Below, one piece after another: positions 10,545 to 24,300 of a stretch of 64,000 nucleotides of DNA. Every line of letters begins with the position of its first letter. The stretch's first letter is position 1. The translations under genes were made by a program, and so were the position numbers. This DNA is from Solanum dulcamara (lineage: Eukaryota; Streptophyta; Magnoliopsida; Solanales; Solanaceae), in NCBI RefSeq assembly GCF_947179165.1, contig NC_077238.1, positions 37,375,793-37,439,792 of the forward strand, read 5' to 3'. Below the pieces are notes generated by a model, which worked only from the letters and a program-made list of their open reading frames with translations, did no database searches and was not told the origin of the DNA.

Positions 10545-13526
10545 TTTTAGAAAACATGCTCGGATTGAAATTCCGTAAGCGCTGTTAGCTTTGAAATGTC
10601 GAGTTTGATATATAATGATCTTTCATTCATGTTTTGAGGCTTTCGGTCTCATTTCGAGACTTTTTGTAAAATTGGCAAAAATTTTATTCTTGGGTGTTGG
10701 ACTTATAATTTGTCGAGATGACCTCATACGAAAATTTTAATTGTGCCATTGAATCCAGAATATCAAATTTGGTAGGGTAGCATAATCCATTTACGTGCAT
10801 GGGATTCTTAACGAATCCTGAGCACTCTGTCGGAGACTTGGCCTTTTCAAAAACTCATCTAGTGTAGCTAAATCTGGTGTCGTCACTAAAGCTGCCCTTG
10901 GTCGCTAACGCGACCATCGCTAAAGCAATCAGGGCATCACTAAAGTGATGGTCGATCCTAGGTGGCTGTAACTTAAGCAATATGGCATGGGTATCACTTT
11001 AGCGAAGCCCGCCTTTCGGTGAGGTTCGCTTAAGCGAATATCGGGTTCGCTTTTGCTATACCTGAGGGTCATTTTAAGATCCCGTTTTAGTGCTTTCCTT
11101 AAAGCTTCAAAATAAGATTTCTTGAGAGTGAGAGATCTGATTAAGGCAATTTTAAGTCCTGGTGTTTGTGGTGATCTTGTCTACATGTGGGAGAGCTCAG
11201 AGAGCTTCGAGAAGTGTTGTAGTGAAGTAATTTCTTGACCAAATGGGCTACCCTTGTTTAATTTAAGCTTTAATGGTGTTTTTCAATGTTGGGCTGATTT
11301 AGGTCATTTTGAGCATTGATTTGTGCCTAATTTTAGGGTAAAAGCTCAGTAATATGTTTAGAACCTTTTCACAGAGTCATTTTTAGAATTCCCATTGCAG
11401 GTCCTACAATCCTGTTTTAGACCCAATTTTGGGTCCGTGTCGGAAAAATGTGAATTTTGTATCAAAATGTTTGTATTGACTAGGTGATTAATATTTTAAT
11501 AGCGGGGAGGCATTTTGAGTCATTTTTTGAGCGGAAATTTTTAAAAAGTAGACTTGGAATGCGCATGTTCGGCTTCAAGGTTGGCTACAGTCTCCTTTCT
11601 TTTAATTGAGCTTTATGAGGTATTATATAGTATAAATTGCTTGTGGTTTATACTGTATGTGATGGATTAGGCTTGATTCCTAGATTCTGGGTTCCTTGTC
11701 CCGATGTGAGCCTTTGGCTAGGTTGTCGTTTTGAGACTTTCAGTCTAGTGGGTAAGATTATTGATTATCCCTTAGTTTTTCCCTGATTAGCCTATTTTAG
11801 GTGACTTGATTGATGTTTATGGTGGTTGGAGGATTTATGCCTTAGAATTGAGTTTGAGGGAGCCTTAGGTAGTGATTTTCACCCGGTTAGGCTTGTGAAT
11901 TATTGTTGGATCCCATTTTTGGATTTAGAGCTAGAATACCCTATGCTTCTTTTGCATTTGGCGGGGTTAGCTGTGTTCAAAATCTCGAGGTCATATTCGC
12001 AGTTGGATCTGTTGGTTTGATTTACTAGCTGAGCACCATTTCCTCACTTTCCTCTTTTTTTTACCTAGTTAGGGTTGAGTTTCATTTAGGGCCCTGTGGA
12101 TAAGTTAGAGGAGTATATTTGAACCTTAGACCTTGGTAAGAGAGGGCACGGTGCTTGTGGAATCATTATTATATATGATTCTGCATGTTATTTGGGTGCT
12201 GGTGATGGCATGAATTTTATTGGATGATTGTTTTTTCACGAATGTAGTCGACCCCGCATCGAGGATGCGCTCATTTTATGATACTGGCTCGGTCATAGAG
12301 ATTTTTGACTCTTTCTATATAAATTTTACTTTTTATTTCTGGTCACCATGATGAAATGAACTTTGATGATCACATATATTGATTGATATCTATATTGATA
12401 TAAGACCTCAATCGGGACTAAATTTATATATAGGGGCATTCCCGAGCCATCCTTGGCAATCCTAAAGAGGCACGTAGATCCTACTTCTTAGCCGAGACTG
12501 GAAGTAGGTATATATATCTTGGTTTGAGGCATTTGGCACTGATGATACTACTGGTTTTATTGTATGACTCTTGTTCATTTATTCATTTCCTATCACCAGC
12601 ATAGATGTTTGTGCCTGTCAGTAGTATAGGATGCCATGCGGGTTTACCTCTTTGTAAGTGAACTTCATAGGCCCACAGGAAATAGGGAAGTATTGTCTTA
12701 CTATTTGTGAACTTATGGCAGTATAAAGAGTGGTCTCTTGTTTGGAGGTAGTTACCGCCCTTGTTTTTATTTATCTATCTTTTATGTAGGTATTTTGGGC
12801 CTTTATGTGATATCTGTGTTCACTTCTGTTAGTAGGGTGCCACTTAGTTTTTCCCCTTTTCGTAGTGCATTATCGTGTTTAGGTCATGGGCTATGCTACC
12901 AGGTATGTCCTTGCTTGTTTCCTATTTTCTTTCTCCTTCTTATCTCTAATATTTCTTATTGCAAGCTTCCGTATTAGTCTTGTTAGTTACTTGTGAGATG
13001 TACTCCTTCCTTACATGCTCTTTAATTTTGCTTTATCTTTGGAGCTCAGTCGGCCGATGCCTACTGAGTGCCACTTGTTGGTACTCATACTACACTTCTG
13101 CACCTTGTAGATCATAGTATGGGTTTTCACTACTGATTTAGATATCGTGTAGAGTGGCTCTTGGATTTTGGAGACTAGGGTGAGCTCTTGGCGTTCAGAG
13201 TTGCCTATCTTCCTTTGTTTTGGCGTGGACTAGTCTTTATTTTATATTCAGAGACAGTCTCTATTATAATTATTATCATCGTATTTGTATAAGCCTAACA
13301 TTTCTTCAATTAGTTTAGTAGCTTGACTACCGAATGATACCAGGTCTTGGGGGTATCTTGGTTCATTTACCTTATTCTTCTTTTCTTCTTCTTCTTCTTA
13401 TTATTATTCGCTTTTTTCTTCCACTTGTGATGGTCCGTTGTCTATGGTTCTGGACTATGGGATTAGACTTACCTACTAGTGGGTTTAAGTAATTGCCATT
13501 ATAACCTAAGAAGTTGGATCATAATA
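10545..13526 (+). repeat. D 5' LTR (5'-truncated)
   Basis: Starts abruptly at ttttttttagaaaac, which matches about position 16985 of the 3' LTR, so about 350 bp are missing at the left. It tracks the other LTR through shared blocks (ctcggattgaaatt, gcggaaa, tgcgcatgttc, gaggatgcgctca). It also lacks short segments present in the 3' copy, including about 80 bp near 11847 and a longer one near 12240. It ends gatcataata. Confidence 0.75.
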
Positions 13527-16500
13527 GAGTTGTATTATAGCTTAGGTTCGCTAGTATCATCAGTATAAGAGCAAGTGCCTAGTAGAGTCTTGCGGATCGA
13601 TGCTGAGATATTCGTATCCTATCTTTGGGAGAATATAAGGCATTTTAGGGAAACTTCATTCTTGATTCCTTATCATGTGAAATTTCTATGATCAACCTCT
13701 AAATACTTTCTTAGAATTCATTCCTCCTTAGATGGATAGTACGAGCTTTCCGATGAATATGGCTAGAGCATCAGCACATACTACATAGGTGTCGACAATA
13801 TCTATGACCATCTCGGCTCCTTTGGGTCCATCATTGGAGATTTAGAATCTCAATGGGCATATACCACCAACAAGAGTAGTTTTGTCTGCTCCAAGTGGTT
13901 CGCAGCCTAGGGTTGAACTTGTAGGTCCTCAACAGGGTTCTTCATTAGTCTCTGAGTATGTGATACAGTTCCTAGATTGGAAAGGACATGCTACTACATT
14001 GTTTTCTATGGAGCGAGACATGACTTAGTAATTTATTGAGGGATCGATTTTGCCCCTCTGCCTAGCATCAAAACACCTAATAGTAGTTGGGTCTGCTTTT
14101 CCCCTGGCGATCAGTTATGTGAGGTCTATGGAGCATGTATGTATGAAGACTTATAGAGTTGGAGATAGGAGATCCCGCCGTCAGTACATCAGAGATAGCA
14201 CCTCGCTCTGAGGTAGACATTATCCTTAGGAGGGTTTCCTTCATCCTCGACCTACCGACCCATGGAGAGAGCACCTCAAGTTCCAGGCAGTCCTATGATA
14301 GGTTATGGTACCTACAGTGGACAAAGTTCATGATAGACTTCTCAAGGTTTACTGTCCGAGCATTCAAGTTTTGAGGTTCATACTAATTCAGCTAATTTAT
14401 CTCAGTGGAATGCATTTGATTAAAAGTGCTATACGTACAGTGAGTTTGGGCATCCAACTAGGAAATATCCTATAGTCACACATCGCAAACGATAGGCTCG
14501 ACAAGATTAGATTCATATGGTTTAGGGATAGTCAGTTAGATGTGGTACCCCGAGTGTTGTGTTTAGTGGTTCAGGTGTTTAGTTTGAGGCCAGGCGCATT
14601 CCATCCCATGCTTCTGCAAGTCAGACAGAGGATGAGGCTCTAGGTATTAATAGGATCTGTGTAAATTTTGTTTCTAGGACCTTTCTTGCTTGTAGTACTT
14701 AGGTGTTGGGGTCTTCGTACCCATCAGTGATTTCTTGGCTTGTTAGATCCATCTTGTAAATCTGATAGTTACTTTACAAGGACCTATGTGGGAATGCTTA
14801 CTTAGCTGATTACTTGCCTATTATTTGCTATGATAACTTTACTTGGAACTATGTGTATCTGTTTATCTTCCCTAGGTGATTTCTTTTAGTAGTGGATCAT
14901 ATTGGCGTTACTGTTATATGGAGATAGTGGTAGAGTTATACCTTTTGGATGTTGAGCTTAGTTGATTACTCTGAGGGGACTCTTGTTTAGCCATTCTAGA
15001 GTTTTCTTGAGTTGGCCTTTTCCCCCTTCCTAGCTTTCCCCTCCTAGTGTGTTTAGTTATTGTAAGATTGTTACTGAGAGAAGGGTGTGTCAGTAGTTGT
15101 GGCCCTTATGGTCTGTGATAGATCTTGTTCGTATATTTTTTCTTTATTTGATTTCCCATTCTTAGTTTCTAAGGTGGCAAAGTTACAGTTTTCTCTTTAG
15201 ATTGGTTGGGTTATCTCTTCATGGTAAGTTTGATGGTAAATTAATTGGTTCAGCTGGTTGTGTGATGTGGTGTCAGATGGCTATGTTTGAGTTGGGAAGG
15301 TTAGAAATGGAATTGGCTTTCCTATTCTAAGTATGGGGATGTTTTAGCTCGAAGTGTCATATATAGAATGTTCTATTGGGTCCATGGAAATGGTGGTCTT
15401 CTTATGCTTGTGACTGACCAATAATTAGCAGGAAAAAGATAATTGTAGAGTAAGAGCATTCATATTGATGAGTCATGACTTATCAAAATTGCCTTGGTGT
15501 ACTTTTGTGTTTATTGGACGTTTAGGTGGTTAGTCAATACGTTTTGGAAATTTGCAATCATAGGCTTGTTTAACCGTACAACCAGGCCTACCTTCAATTT
15601 TGGTGATTCTGTGTTGTGCCTTGGTTTTACTGGTAAACTATAGTGGATGTGTCGATGGTTCAAAGAGTCATATTATTGATTTGGGTTTATTGCCGTGGGA
15701 TGCTTTGACTAATTCAGACTTTGGCTTCCATGGGTGAATGAAATTTATCTCAGGAGGTTTAGCTTCAGTATGGAGTCAAAGTAATTCATGAGAACATCTC
15801 CTAGTTTCTTATTCAGGGTGCGAGGTGCGCGCATGTCATTGCAGTTAGCTGGTAGTATTCTTTGTGGTTTGCCTTGCAGTGGTTCTACTTTATTTCGGTT
15901 GCTTTTGATGGGTCGAGATGTTTAGTCACTACCTGCCAGTTCAATTTCTCTTGGGTTAGGGTGGTTTACTTAGATTTGCACTTGTTGAGTGATACATGGA
16001 CTCATGGCCTTAGTTCAATTGCTTTTGGGGTTAGATTCTGATATTGGTTCAGTTTCCTAGAAGTTCCGTTGGCAGCAAAGTGACATTAGAGTTGGTCTTA
16101 ATGAGATATTTCTACCCGTGGGTTTGGTTTCCCCTTAGAGCAGCTTGTTCAGTTTTGAAAGATCATTTTCAGACGCAAGTTATTGGTTTTAGGAGTCATT
16201 GGGTTAGAAAACTTAGGCTTATGCCCTGGGCTGAGTTACTTATTTTTTTTCCACCCTTCGATATTCAGGTGGTGATTGCCTTTCTTTGTGGTTGTTTTTC
16301 GCATTGTTATTTGGACAGTGTTCAAATAGTGCTGGGAGTCATTACAATTGTTTAGAATAGGTTAGTCTATTGCGCTCAGTTGAGTTTGTTCTTATTGGGA
16401 GGAAGTCAGTATCAAATGAGAAGATTTGGAAATTGGATTGAGTTATGAAGAAGAAAAGCGAATTTGGGAGTTTTCTCTTAACTTGAGTTCTGGGTTGGCG

Positions 16501-16629
16501 TTGCCCGACCCGAGAAGGTACCTGTAGGTTTGGCGGAGATTGCAGGCATAAATTCTAATCTTTTTTTGCCCTTGGTTTCTTTTTTATCCTTTGACTTTCG
16601 AGGATGAAAGTCCTTTTAGTAGTGGATGT
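13527..16629 (+). pseudogene. D interior: primer site, decayed gag, no recognisable pol
   Basis: agttgtattatagctta (from 13528) is a degenerate form of the TTGGTATCAGAGC primer site. A gag-like frame starts near ATG 13731 and has many stops; a broken knuckle CYTYSEFGHPTRKYP (about 14428-14475) keeps only one of the three cysteines plus the His. From 14520 to 16600 I see no pol motif on either strand. The end (ttcgaggatgaaagtccttttagtagtggatgt) matches the polypurine region usual in Solanaceae gypsy elements. Confidence 0.5.
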
Positions 16630-19600
16630 TGTAATGACCCTCAAGGCCATTTCCATCTTTTTAAATATTTTCAGCATTAAGAGCTTCCTTGTAGTAACCC
16701 CAAGCCATTTATGACTTGCTGACACTAAGAGTTTAGTCGCCTGGTCGTTTATTTGGGTTTTATGCCCGTTACCCTATTTTAGAGCTCTTGGAGCTTGAAC
16801 GATTGGCTTTGGTCAAAATTCTATAAGAACGATCTCATAACGAAATTCTAATGGTTTTGTCAGCTCTGAAATGTCACTTTAAGTTAGAAGCATGGTCCGC
16901 ACGAGCACGAGCTCTTCGTTGTGAGTTTGGGACCATTTGGCACTTTAGCCTTTGAAATTTGGCCTAAGGTTGACCTTGGTGAACATACTTAGAAAACGTA
17001 CTCGGATTGAAATTTCTTTAATGTAATTAGCTTTGAAATGTTAAATTTGGTCTAGAATGACCTTTCATTCGTGTCCCGAGGCTTTTGATCTCATTTTGAG
17101 CCTCCTTGTAAAATTGGCAAAAAATTATGTTTTGGTGTGGACACATATTTATTGAGACGAACTCGTACGAAAATTTCAACTATGCCATTGAATTTGAAAC
17201 ATTAAATTTGGTGGGGTAGCATAGTCCAATTGCACGTACGAGATTCTGAGCGAATCACGAGCACCTCGTCGGAGACTTGGCCTATTCCTAAACTCATCAA
17301 GTATAGTTTAGTTTGGTGCCGTTGCTAAAGTGGCCAAGCGACCAGGGCATCGGTAAAACATTGGCTGGTCCAAGGCGACTGTCACTTAAGTGACATGGCC
17401 TTTGTTAAAGCGACCTGTTATTTTAGCGGCATGACTCTCGCTTGAGCGAGGCCCTTCTTTTGGTGAGGTTCTCATAAGCAAACTTCGGGTTCGCTTTTAC
17501 CATACCTGACGGTCATGCTAAGACTCATTTTTCAGTCTTTTCCTTATAGCTTCAAAATATATTTCTTAAGAGTTGGAGCTCTGATTAAGGTGATTTCAAG
17601 TCCTGGGTGTTTGTGGTGATCTTGTCTATGTGTAGGAGAGCTCAGAAAGCTTCGAGAAGTGTTGTAGTGAGGTAATTTCTTGCCCAAAGGGGCTTCCCTA
17701 GCTTAATTTAAGCTTTAATGGTATTTTTCAATGTTGGGCTGATTTAGGTCATTTTGAGCATCATTTTGTGCCCTATTTTGGGGTACAAGCTCAACAATGA
17801 GCTTAGAACATTTTTACTGAGTCATTTTTGGGATTCCCATTGCAGGTCCCATAATCTCATTTTAGACCCAATTTTGGGTCCGTGTCCGAAGAAATGTGTA
17901 TTAAAATGTTTGTATTGTCTAGGTGATCAACATTTTGATAGAGGGAAGGCATTTGGAGTCAATTTTTGCGCGGAAAATTTTGAAAAGTAGACTTGGAATG
18001 CGCATGTTCAGCTTCGAGGTAGGCTACGATCTCCTTTCTTTTGATTGAGCTTTACGAGGAATTGTATAGTATAAATTGCTTGTGGTTTATACTATATGTG
18101 ATGGATTAGGCTTTATTCCTAGATTCTGGGTTCCTTGTCCCGATGTGAGCCTTAGGCTAGGTTGCATTTTTGAGACTTTCAGTCTAGTAGGTAAGATTAT
18201 TGATTATACCTTAGTTTGTCCCCGATTTGCCTATTTTAGGTGACTTGATTGATGTTTATGGTGGTTGGAGGATTTATGCTTTAGAATTGATTTTGAGTTG
18301 ATCCTTAGTTGAGGTAGTCATTGGTAATAGGGATTTTTGGGACTTGGTTTCCTTTTCCACTATAGTACCTATTTTGGAGCCTTGGTGTAGTAGTTTTCAC
18401 CCGGTTAGGATTGTGAATTATTATTGGATCCGATTTATGGATTTAGAGCTAGAATCCCCTATGCTTCTTTTACCGTTTGGCAGGGCTAGCTATATTCAAA
18501 ATCTCGAAATCATATTCGCAGTTGGATATGGAGGTTTGATTGACTAGCTGAGACTGTTTCCTCACTTTCCTCCTCTTTATTACTTAGTTAGGGTTGAGTT
18601 TCCTTTTGGGCCTTGTGGATGAGTTAAAGGAGTAGATTTGATCCTTATACCTTGGTTAGATGTCGGTTGCATGTGCTAGTCCTGTTTCCATGCTCTAGAG
18701 GGCATGGTGCTTATGGAGTCATTGCTGTATATGATTGTGCATGCTGTTTGGGTGCTCGTGATGGCATGCATTGCATTAGACCATTATTGTTTCACGAATG
18801 TAGTCAACCCCGATGCATGCATTGGTTCATGGTATTGATTTGAGAAAGATGGTTTGCAACCCAAACTATTTTATAATGATTTTCCTGAAATTGGGGCTGT
18901 ACTACCTTTATTACTATGATATTTAGTGGACTGGAGGCATCGAGGATGCGCTCATCTTATTATATTGATTGAGGCATTAAGGATGCGCTCATTTTATGAT
19001 ACTGGCTCAGTCGTAGAGATTTCCGACTCTTTCTATACAGATTTGACTTTTTATCTCCAGTACCACGATAGAGCGGACTTTGATTATCAGATATACAGAC
19101 TGATATAATACATGGATCTGGATCAAATATGTATATAGAGGCATTTTCGAGCCTTCCACAATCCTAGAGAGGTGCATAGGTCCTACTTCCTGCCTGGGAC
19201 TGGAAGTAGGTATATATATCTTGGTATGAGACACTTGGCACTAATGGTACTACTGGTTTTATTGCATGACTCTCATTCATATATGCATTTCCTATCACCA
19301 GCATAGTTATTTGTACCTATTGCTAGTATGGGATACCGTGCGATTTTACATTTTTATGAGTGAACTTCTTGGGCAAACAAGGGCTTGGGAAGTATTATCT
19401 TACTATTTTCGAACTTGTGGCAGTATAATGGGTGGTCTCTTATTTGCAGGCAGTTACCTCCTTTGTTCTTATTTATCTAACTTTTGTGCAGGTATTTAGT
19501 TGATATGATCCTTTGGGTCTTTATGTGATATCTGTGTTTACTTCTGTTAGTAGGGTGTCACTTAGTTGTTCCCCCTTTCATAGTGTGTTGTCGTGTTTAG

Positions 19601-20249
19601 GTCTTGGGCTGGCGCCACTAGGTACATCCTTGCTTGTTTCCCATTTTCTGTCTCTTTCTTATCTCTAATGTTTCTTATTACAGGATTTCGTATTATTCCT
19701 ATTAGTTACTTGTGATCTATACTCCTTGCTTTACATGTTTTTTATACTTGCTTTATCTTTAGAGCTCTGTTGGCCGAATCCTACTGAGTGCCACTTTTTA
19801 GTACTCATACTACAATTCCGCACTCTACAGATCATAGTACAGGTTTTCACTCTTGATTTGGATATCGTGCGTAGCAGCTCTTGTATTTTGGAAACTAGGT
19901 TAAGCTCTTTGCATTTGGAGGTGCCTATCTCCCTTTGTTTCGGCTTGGACTAATCTTTATTTTGTATTCGGAGATAGTCTATATTACTATTATTGTTATC
20001 GTATCTGTATAAGCCTTACATTTCTTCATTTAGTTTAGTAGCTCGACTACCGATTGATACCAGGTCTTGGGGGTTATCTTGTTGTATTTACCTTATTCTT
20101 CTTTTCTTATTCTTATTGTTATTATAATTCGCTTCTTTCCTTCTGCTTTTAATGGTCCATTTCCTATGGTTCCATACTGTGGGGTTAGGCTTACCTACTG
20201 GTGGGTTTATAGTAGGTGCCATCATGAAATGAGAAATCAGGTCGTGATA
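16630..20249 (+). repeat. D 3' LTR, about 3.6 kb
   Basis: Begins TGTAATGACCC after the polypurine-like tract and ends GGTCGTGATA (canonical would be GTGACA). It is the fuller copy of the two D LTRs. Short open frames inside it are not conserved between the two LTRs and are not taken as genes. Confidence 0.8.
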
Positions 20250-21147
20250 GTTACAAACCCAATAGAAATTCTTGAGATTTTAAATGAAAATCTTAGGACT
20301 CCATATATGGAAGGAACCCGTGGATCAATCCCTACATACCTTGATTAAATTGAAACTTGGAATTGAAAAAGGCGACTTGTTCTTGAACAAACCCAAGCCA
20401 AACTTGATGAAGCAGATGAATTCTTGAAGTAATCCTTGAGAGAGAAGTCTTAAAGTTGATTTGGAGTTAATGAGGAAAAGGATAGGTTTAGGAGTATTTA
20501 GGATAATTTCGTAATGAATCTAGTCCCTAAAATGTCCACATGCATTAATGAAAGAATAGGGAAATGATCGGATTACCCTTCATATAACTGGAACTGGAAC
20601 TCACCACAGAGGACTCATTACAGTCCGTGATGCTCATCACAGCCTGTGGTGGGGTCCTTGATGGTTTACTTAAACTTGAATCTTGGGAGTTGCATAGAAG
20701 AGTTTCAGAACTTTCTCTACAGAACTCTTCATGGTCCATAAAGTGAATCACACTCCATGAACCATGATCATGGTACAAGACCTACAGGGTGGTCTGCAGG
20801 AGTGACCACCATAGAACTCACTACGGTCTGTGAAAGGCTACACGGCCCATGGTGGTGCATATTTGTCCTTGCCTTGGGGATCCTTTTCTGAGGTCTCAGG
20901 GGAAGGGTCACCAAAGAGGGCATCATAGCCCGTGGTGCTCACCACGGTACGTACTCCCTTGTTGTGGTCTTTTTCTATAGGTCTGAGCTTCAAGGTTACC
21001 ACCACGATGGCTCACCATGAGGAGTGGTGAGGAACACGACCCGTGATGGCCTTCTGTGGTCATCACCTAGTGCCAATAATTGCAGGTTTTAATAATTTCA
21101 TGTTTTGATCCTTGTTTTATGACTTTTTCAAATTTCAGGGTCTTACA
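20250..21147 (-). repeat. LTR fragment A, right part (LTR start, minus strand)
   Basis: On the minus strand it starts TGTAAGACCCTGAAATTTG (from 21147), the usual start of the E1/B type of chromovirus LTR. From 20590 to 21080 it carries a dense cluster of short motifs built on caccacgg/ccgtggtg (for example tcaccacggtacg near 20938). The middle of the LTR is missing where D sits. Nothing in it is coding. Confidence 0.75.
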
Positions 21148-22062
21148 AAGTTGATCCTAAGAAGATCAAGGTGGTGAAGAATTGGCATAGACCTTTAAAT
21201 CCTTCAGATAGTTTCTTGGGCTTAGCTGGTTATTATAGAAGGTTTATGAAAGGATTTTCTTCCATTGCATCGCCCTTGACTACTTTGATTCAAAAGAAGG
21301 TGAAATTTCAATGGTCTGAAGCATGTGAAATGAGCTTCCACGAGTTCAAAGATCAAATTACCTTTTCTCTGGTGTTGACTTTACTAGAAGGATCTGATGG
21401 GTTTATTATGTATTGTGTTACTTCAAGGAATCGTCTTGGTTGTTTTTTGATGCAAAATGGTAAGGTAATATCTTATGATTCTAGGAAACACAAGGTGCAT
21501 GAAAAGATCTACCCAACTCAAGATTTGAAGTTAGCGGTGATCGTGTTTGTTTTGAAGATTTGGAGACACTATATCTACGGTGTGCATGTTGATGTATTCA
21601 CTGACTATAAGAGTTTGAAATATGTGTTAAAGCAAAAAGACTTCAACCTTTGACAAATGAGATGAATTTAGTTGTTGAAGGATTATGACATGAGTGTTCT
21701 CTACCATCTGAGAAAGGCAAATATGATTGTCGTTGCTCTTAGAAGGCAGTCCATGAATAGTATTGCCCATATTAAGGATGAAAAGAAGGAGTTAGTTTGT
21801 GATATCATATACTAGCTCATTTGGGTATTCTCTTAGTTAATTCCGAGGATGGTGATGTGGTTGTTCTAAATAGTTCTGAATAGTTTCTGGTGGCGGATGT
21901 AAAGCAAATCAAGATAATGATTTGACTTTGGTTGAGTTGAAGAAGGTGGTTGCCGAAAATGCCATTGAGGCTTTCACCCAAAGGGAATATGGTGTGCTTC
22001 GTTACCAAGATCGATTGTATATTCCTAATGCTGATGGCTTGAGAGAAATGATATTGTCCGAG
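21148..22062 (+). pseudogene. E1 RT C-terminus, RNase H and start of integrase, pseudogene
   Basis: Resumes exactly where RT stopped before insertion A: KVDPKKIKVVKNWHRPL, then SFLGLAGYYRRFMKGF, KKVKFQWSEACEMSFHEF and the RNase H domain ([58 protein letters not shown]). The first catalytic Asp (family DAS) is changed to V in MYCVTSR. Stops and a frameshift follow 21653. The integrase N-terminal region reads to LREMILSE, where element B is inserted. Confidence 0.85.
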
Positions 22063-24082
22063 TGTAAGACCCCAGAAGTCAAAAAGTTTGAACAAACACG
22101 AAATATCAGGAAAAAGGAATAATTTTAGGATTTGTGACTCACTCTACGACTCTTAGAGGTTTCTAGGACTCGTAGAAATGAATTATAGAGAAAGCGTTCG
22201 CACTTGTTCAGGACCAAACCTTAGGAGAGTACTACAACTCAACAGGATGAGTCTTCATCCTATTGATAAGTCATAAGGATGAATCATTTCAAAACTTCAA
22301 AGACCCTTATACGCAGTTTCTCAAACCTCTAGGACGACTGAGATTGACGATTCATAGTAATGAGAATGAGTCATAGACACAACTCGTATAGAAAGTTCAG
22401 AGACCCTCAATTTGTAGATTTTCATACCCTGCAGGATGAGTCATGTTTACGACTAGTAGTCCAATTGATGAGTCATAGACATGACTCGAGGGAAGAATCA
22501 GACCTTGAAATTAGGATCTTCTTAGAAGCCTGCACGACGACTCAAGTCTACGAGGCATAGACTTGAGAATGACTCATAAGACCCAACTCGTAGAACTAAA
22601 TCTGAGTTTTAATAAGGGGTATTTGTGTTATTTTCCAAGTTTGGTTCAATGAATGTAGACACAATTATTTCTAAGTTCAATCCTATAACTACCTAACCCT
22701 TTGAAATTCCCCTATTCTAAATTATTCTTCTAAATTCTCCTAAGGCAAGATCAAAGAATTCTCTCAAGCTCATCTTCAAGTTTCAAGCTAGGGTTTTAGA
22801 TTTTCATCAAGGTTTCTTCTTCAATTATAAGTGACTTCAATCAAGGTATGTGAGGATTGATCTATGGGTTCCTTCCACCAATGGAGTCCCAAAGTTTCTT
22901 CAAGGTTTTCTTAAAATTTCAATTGTCTATTAACCCGAGTTTTGATGAATTGCATTGGGCTGTTTCAATTTTGTTTTGAATTATTATCAATGATTATTCT
23001 AAGCATGTTTCTATATAAATTGTATGAATTTAAGTTTAATTATTAATGCCCATGCATAAAGCTATTTCCAATTATGATTATGAAGTTAAAGATGCTTTTC
23101 ATGAATTAATTACGAATTCAATGATGTTTAAAGAAAGTTTTAATAAATGAAGTTGAGATTATGATTTAATGATGAAAGATATGATGATGAACAATTATGA
23201 TCCAAGATATTTATTATAGTGTGATAAGTATAATTCTCACACAATCATGTTTAAGATGGTGATAAGGAAAATTCTCACTGAAGTTATGGATTTCTATGAA
23301 TCACTAAAGTTAAAGAGCTACTCCTAATATGTTTTATAAAGATGGATTGATAGGTAGTTACTATCTTTCCATATAATGTTATGATTACATTTTAATGAAT
23401 TCCGTCAGGATATTGACTAAGCACCAAGATGTCTTCTAGGTGTGGTTTGGTCCAATAACGGAGTTAGTTACCCAAGAGAATCCCTATAGAAACCTAAAGT
23501 TCCAAACTTTGTTGCCCATGTAGGTTGACTCTAAAAACCTAAAGTTTCAAATGCTTTTAAGCTTTGCTCATGTTCATTATGTTGGTCATGCATCTTATGT
23601 CATATTGTTCATGTCCTATTACATGTACATGCATAACTCACATATTAGTACCTTATATGTACTAATGAATATTTTGCCTATATTTTCTCATAATGTAGGA
23701 GCAGACGACGACCATCCTATTCGTGGCTAGAATTGCTTAGTTATTAAAGAGTCGGTGAGTCCTCATTCCATCGAGGACATGACTTTCTTTTCACATTGCT
23801 ACTTTGATTTTTCTTCTTATGATTCGCATGATCTAGGAGCTTGTCCTAAGCCCCCATCAAGCATAGATTTAGAGGAATGTTTAGACGTTACTTTGATGTT
23901 GTCCATTTTGGACATTGATTGAGTATTTCTATCTTTTATACTTCACTTTTGAGTCATTACTTCCACTTATCTTATTAATTTTATTTACCTTATGTATGTG
24001 ATGCATGCTAAGATGACTTAGTTGGGATTTCTCATAATCTTGATTGTTGTGTCACGACTTCACCCTAGTTCAGGTCATGACA
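22063..24082 (+). repeat. B 5' LTR
   Basis: TGTAAGACCCC...GGTCATGACA. Clustered motifs of the type gactcgtag/ctacgagtc occur at 22130-22600. A donor-like AGGTATGT is at 22845-22851. The hairpin CCTATATT...AATGTAGG (one G-U pair) is at 23677-23699. It lacks about 220 bp present in the 3' LTR (deletion near 23524-23547, compared with 42942-43185). Confidence 0.9.
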
Positions 24083-24100
24083 AACTTGGTATTAGAGTGC
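24083..24100 (+). promoter_or_regulatory. B primer binding site
   Basis: aacttggtattagagtgc follows the LTR directly. It resembles the initiator tRNA-Met complement TGGTATCAGAGC with two changes. Confidence 0.75.
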
Positions 24101-24300
24101 AAGGTTTAGGAGTGTTTTAGGGATTCTAATATGCTGTATTAAATAGAGTCTTGTTCATTGGTTTGAAGTGCGACACATCCATTCTTAGGAGGATACGAAG
24201 CATCTTAGGAAAATCTCACTTCTTTTATGATTCATATCGTACGGTAGAGTGGTACACTAAGTCTTTTCCTCTAATTTTTGTTCTTTGATATTTTTAGGAA

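Larger units (their letters stand above)
10545..20249 (+). mobile_element. D: long-LTR gypsy-type element nested in LTR A, probably non-autonomous
   Basis: Two long, similar direct repeats (about 10545-13526 and 16630-20249) flank a 3.1-kb interior. A degenerate initiator-Met primer site follows the first LTR and a polypurine-like tract precedes the second. The interior shows remnants of gag only; I could not find RT, RNase H or integrase motifs. The 5' LTR lacks about the first 350 bp, so the left target copy is lost; the sequence after the right LTR is gttac. It could be an autonomous element that lost pol, or a gag-only derivative moved in trans. Confidence 0.7.

Noticed and set aside
16044..16355. 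103-codon open frame in the D interior
   Set aside because: No gypsy motif or domain; hydrophobic random-looking translation in decayed sequence.
12738..19953. Several 60-80-codon open frames in the D LTRs
   Set aside because: Not conserved between the two LTR copies, so they are chance frames.
7528..24100. tRNA genes suggested by tgtatcagagc and tggtattagag words
   Set aside because: These are primer binding sites complementary to a tRNA 3' end directly after LTRs. No cloverleaf is present.
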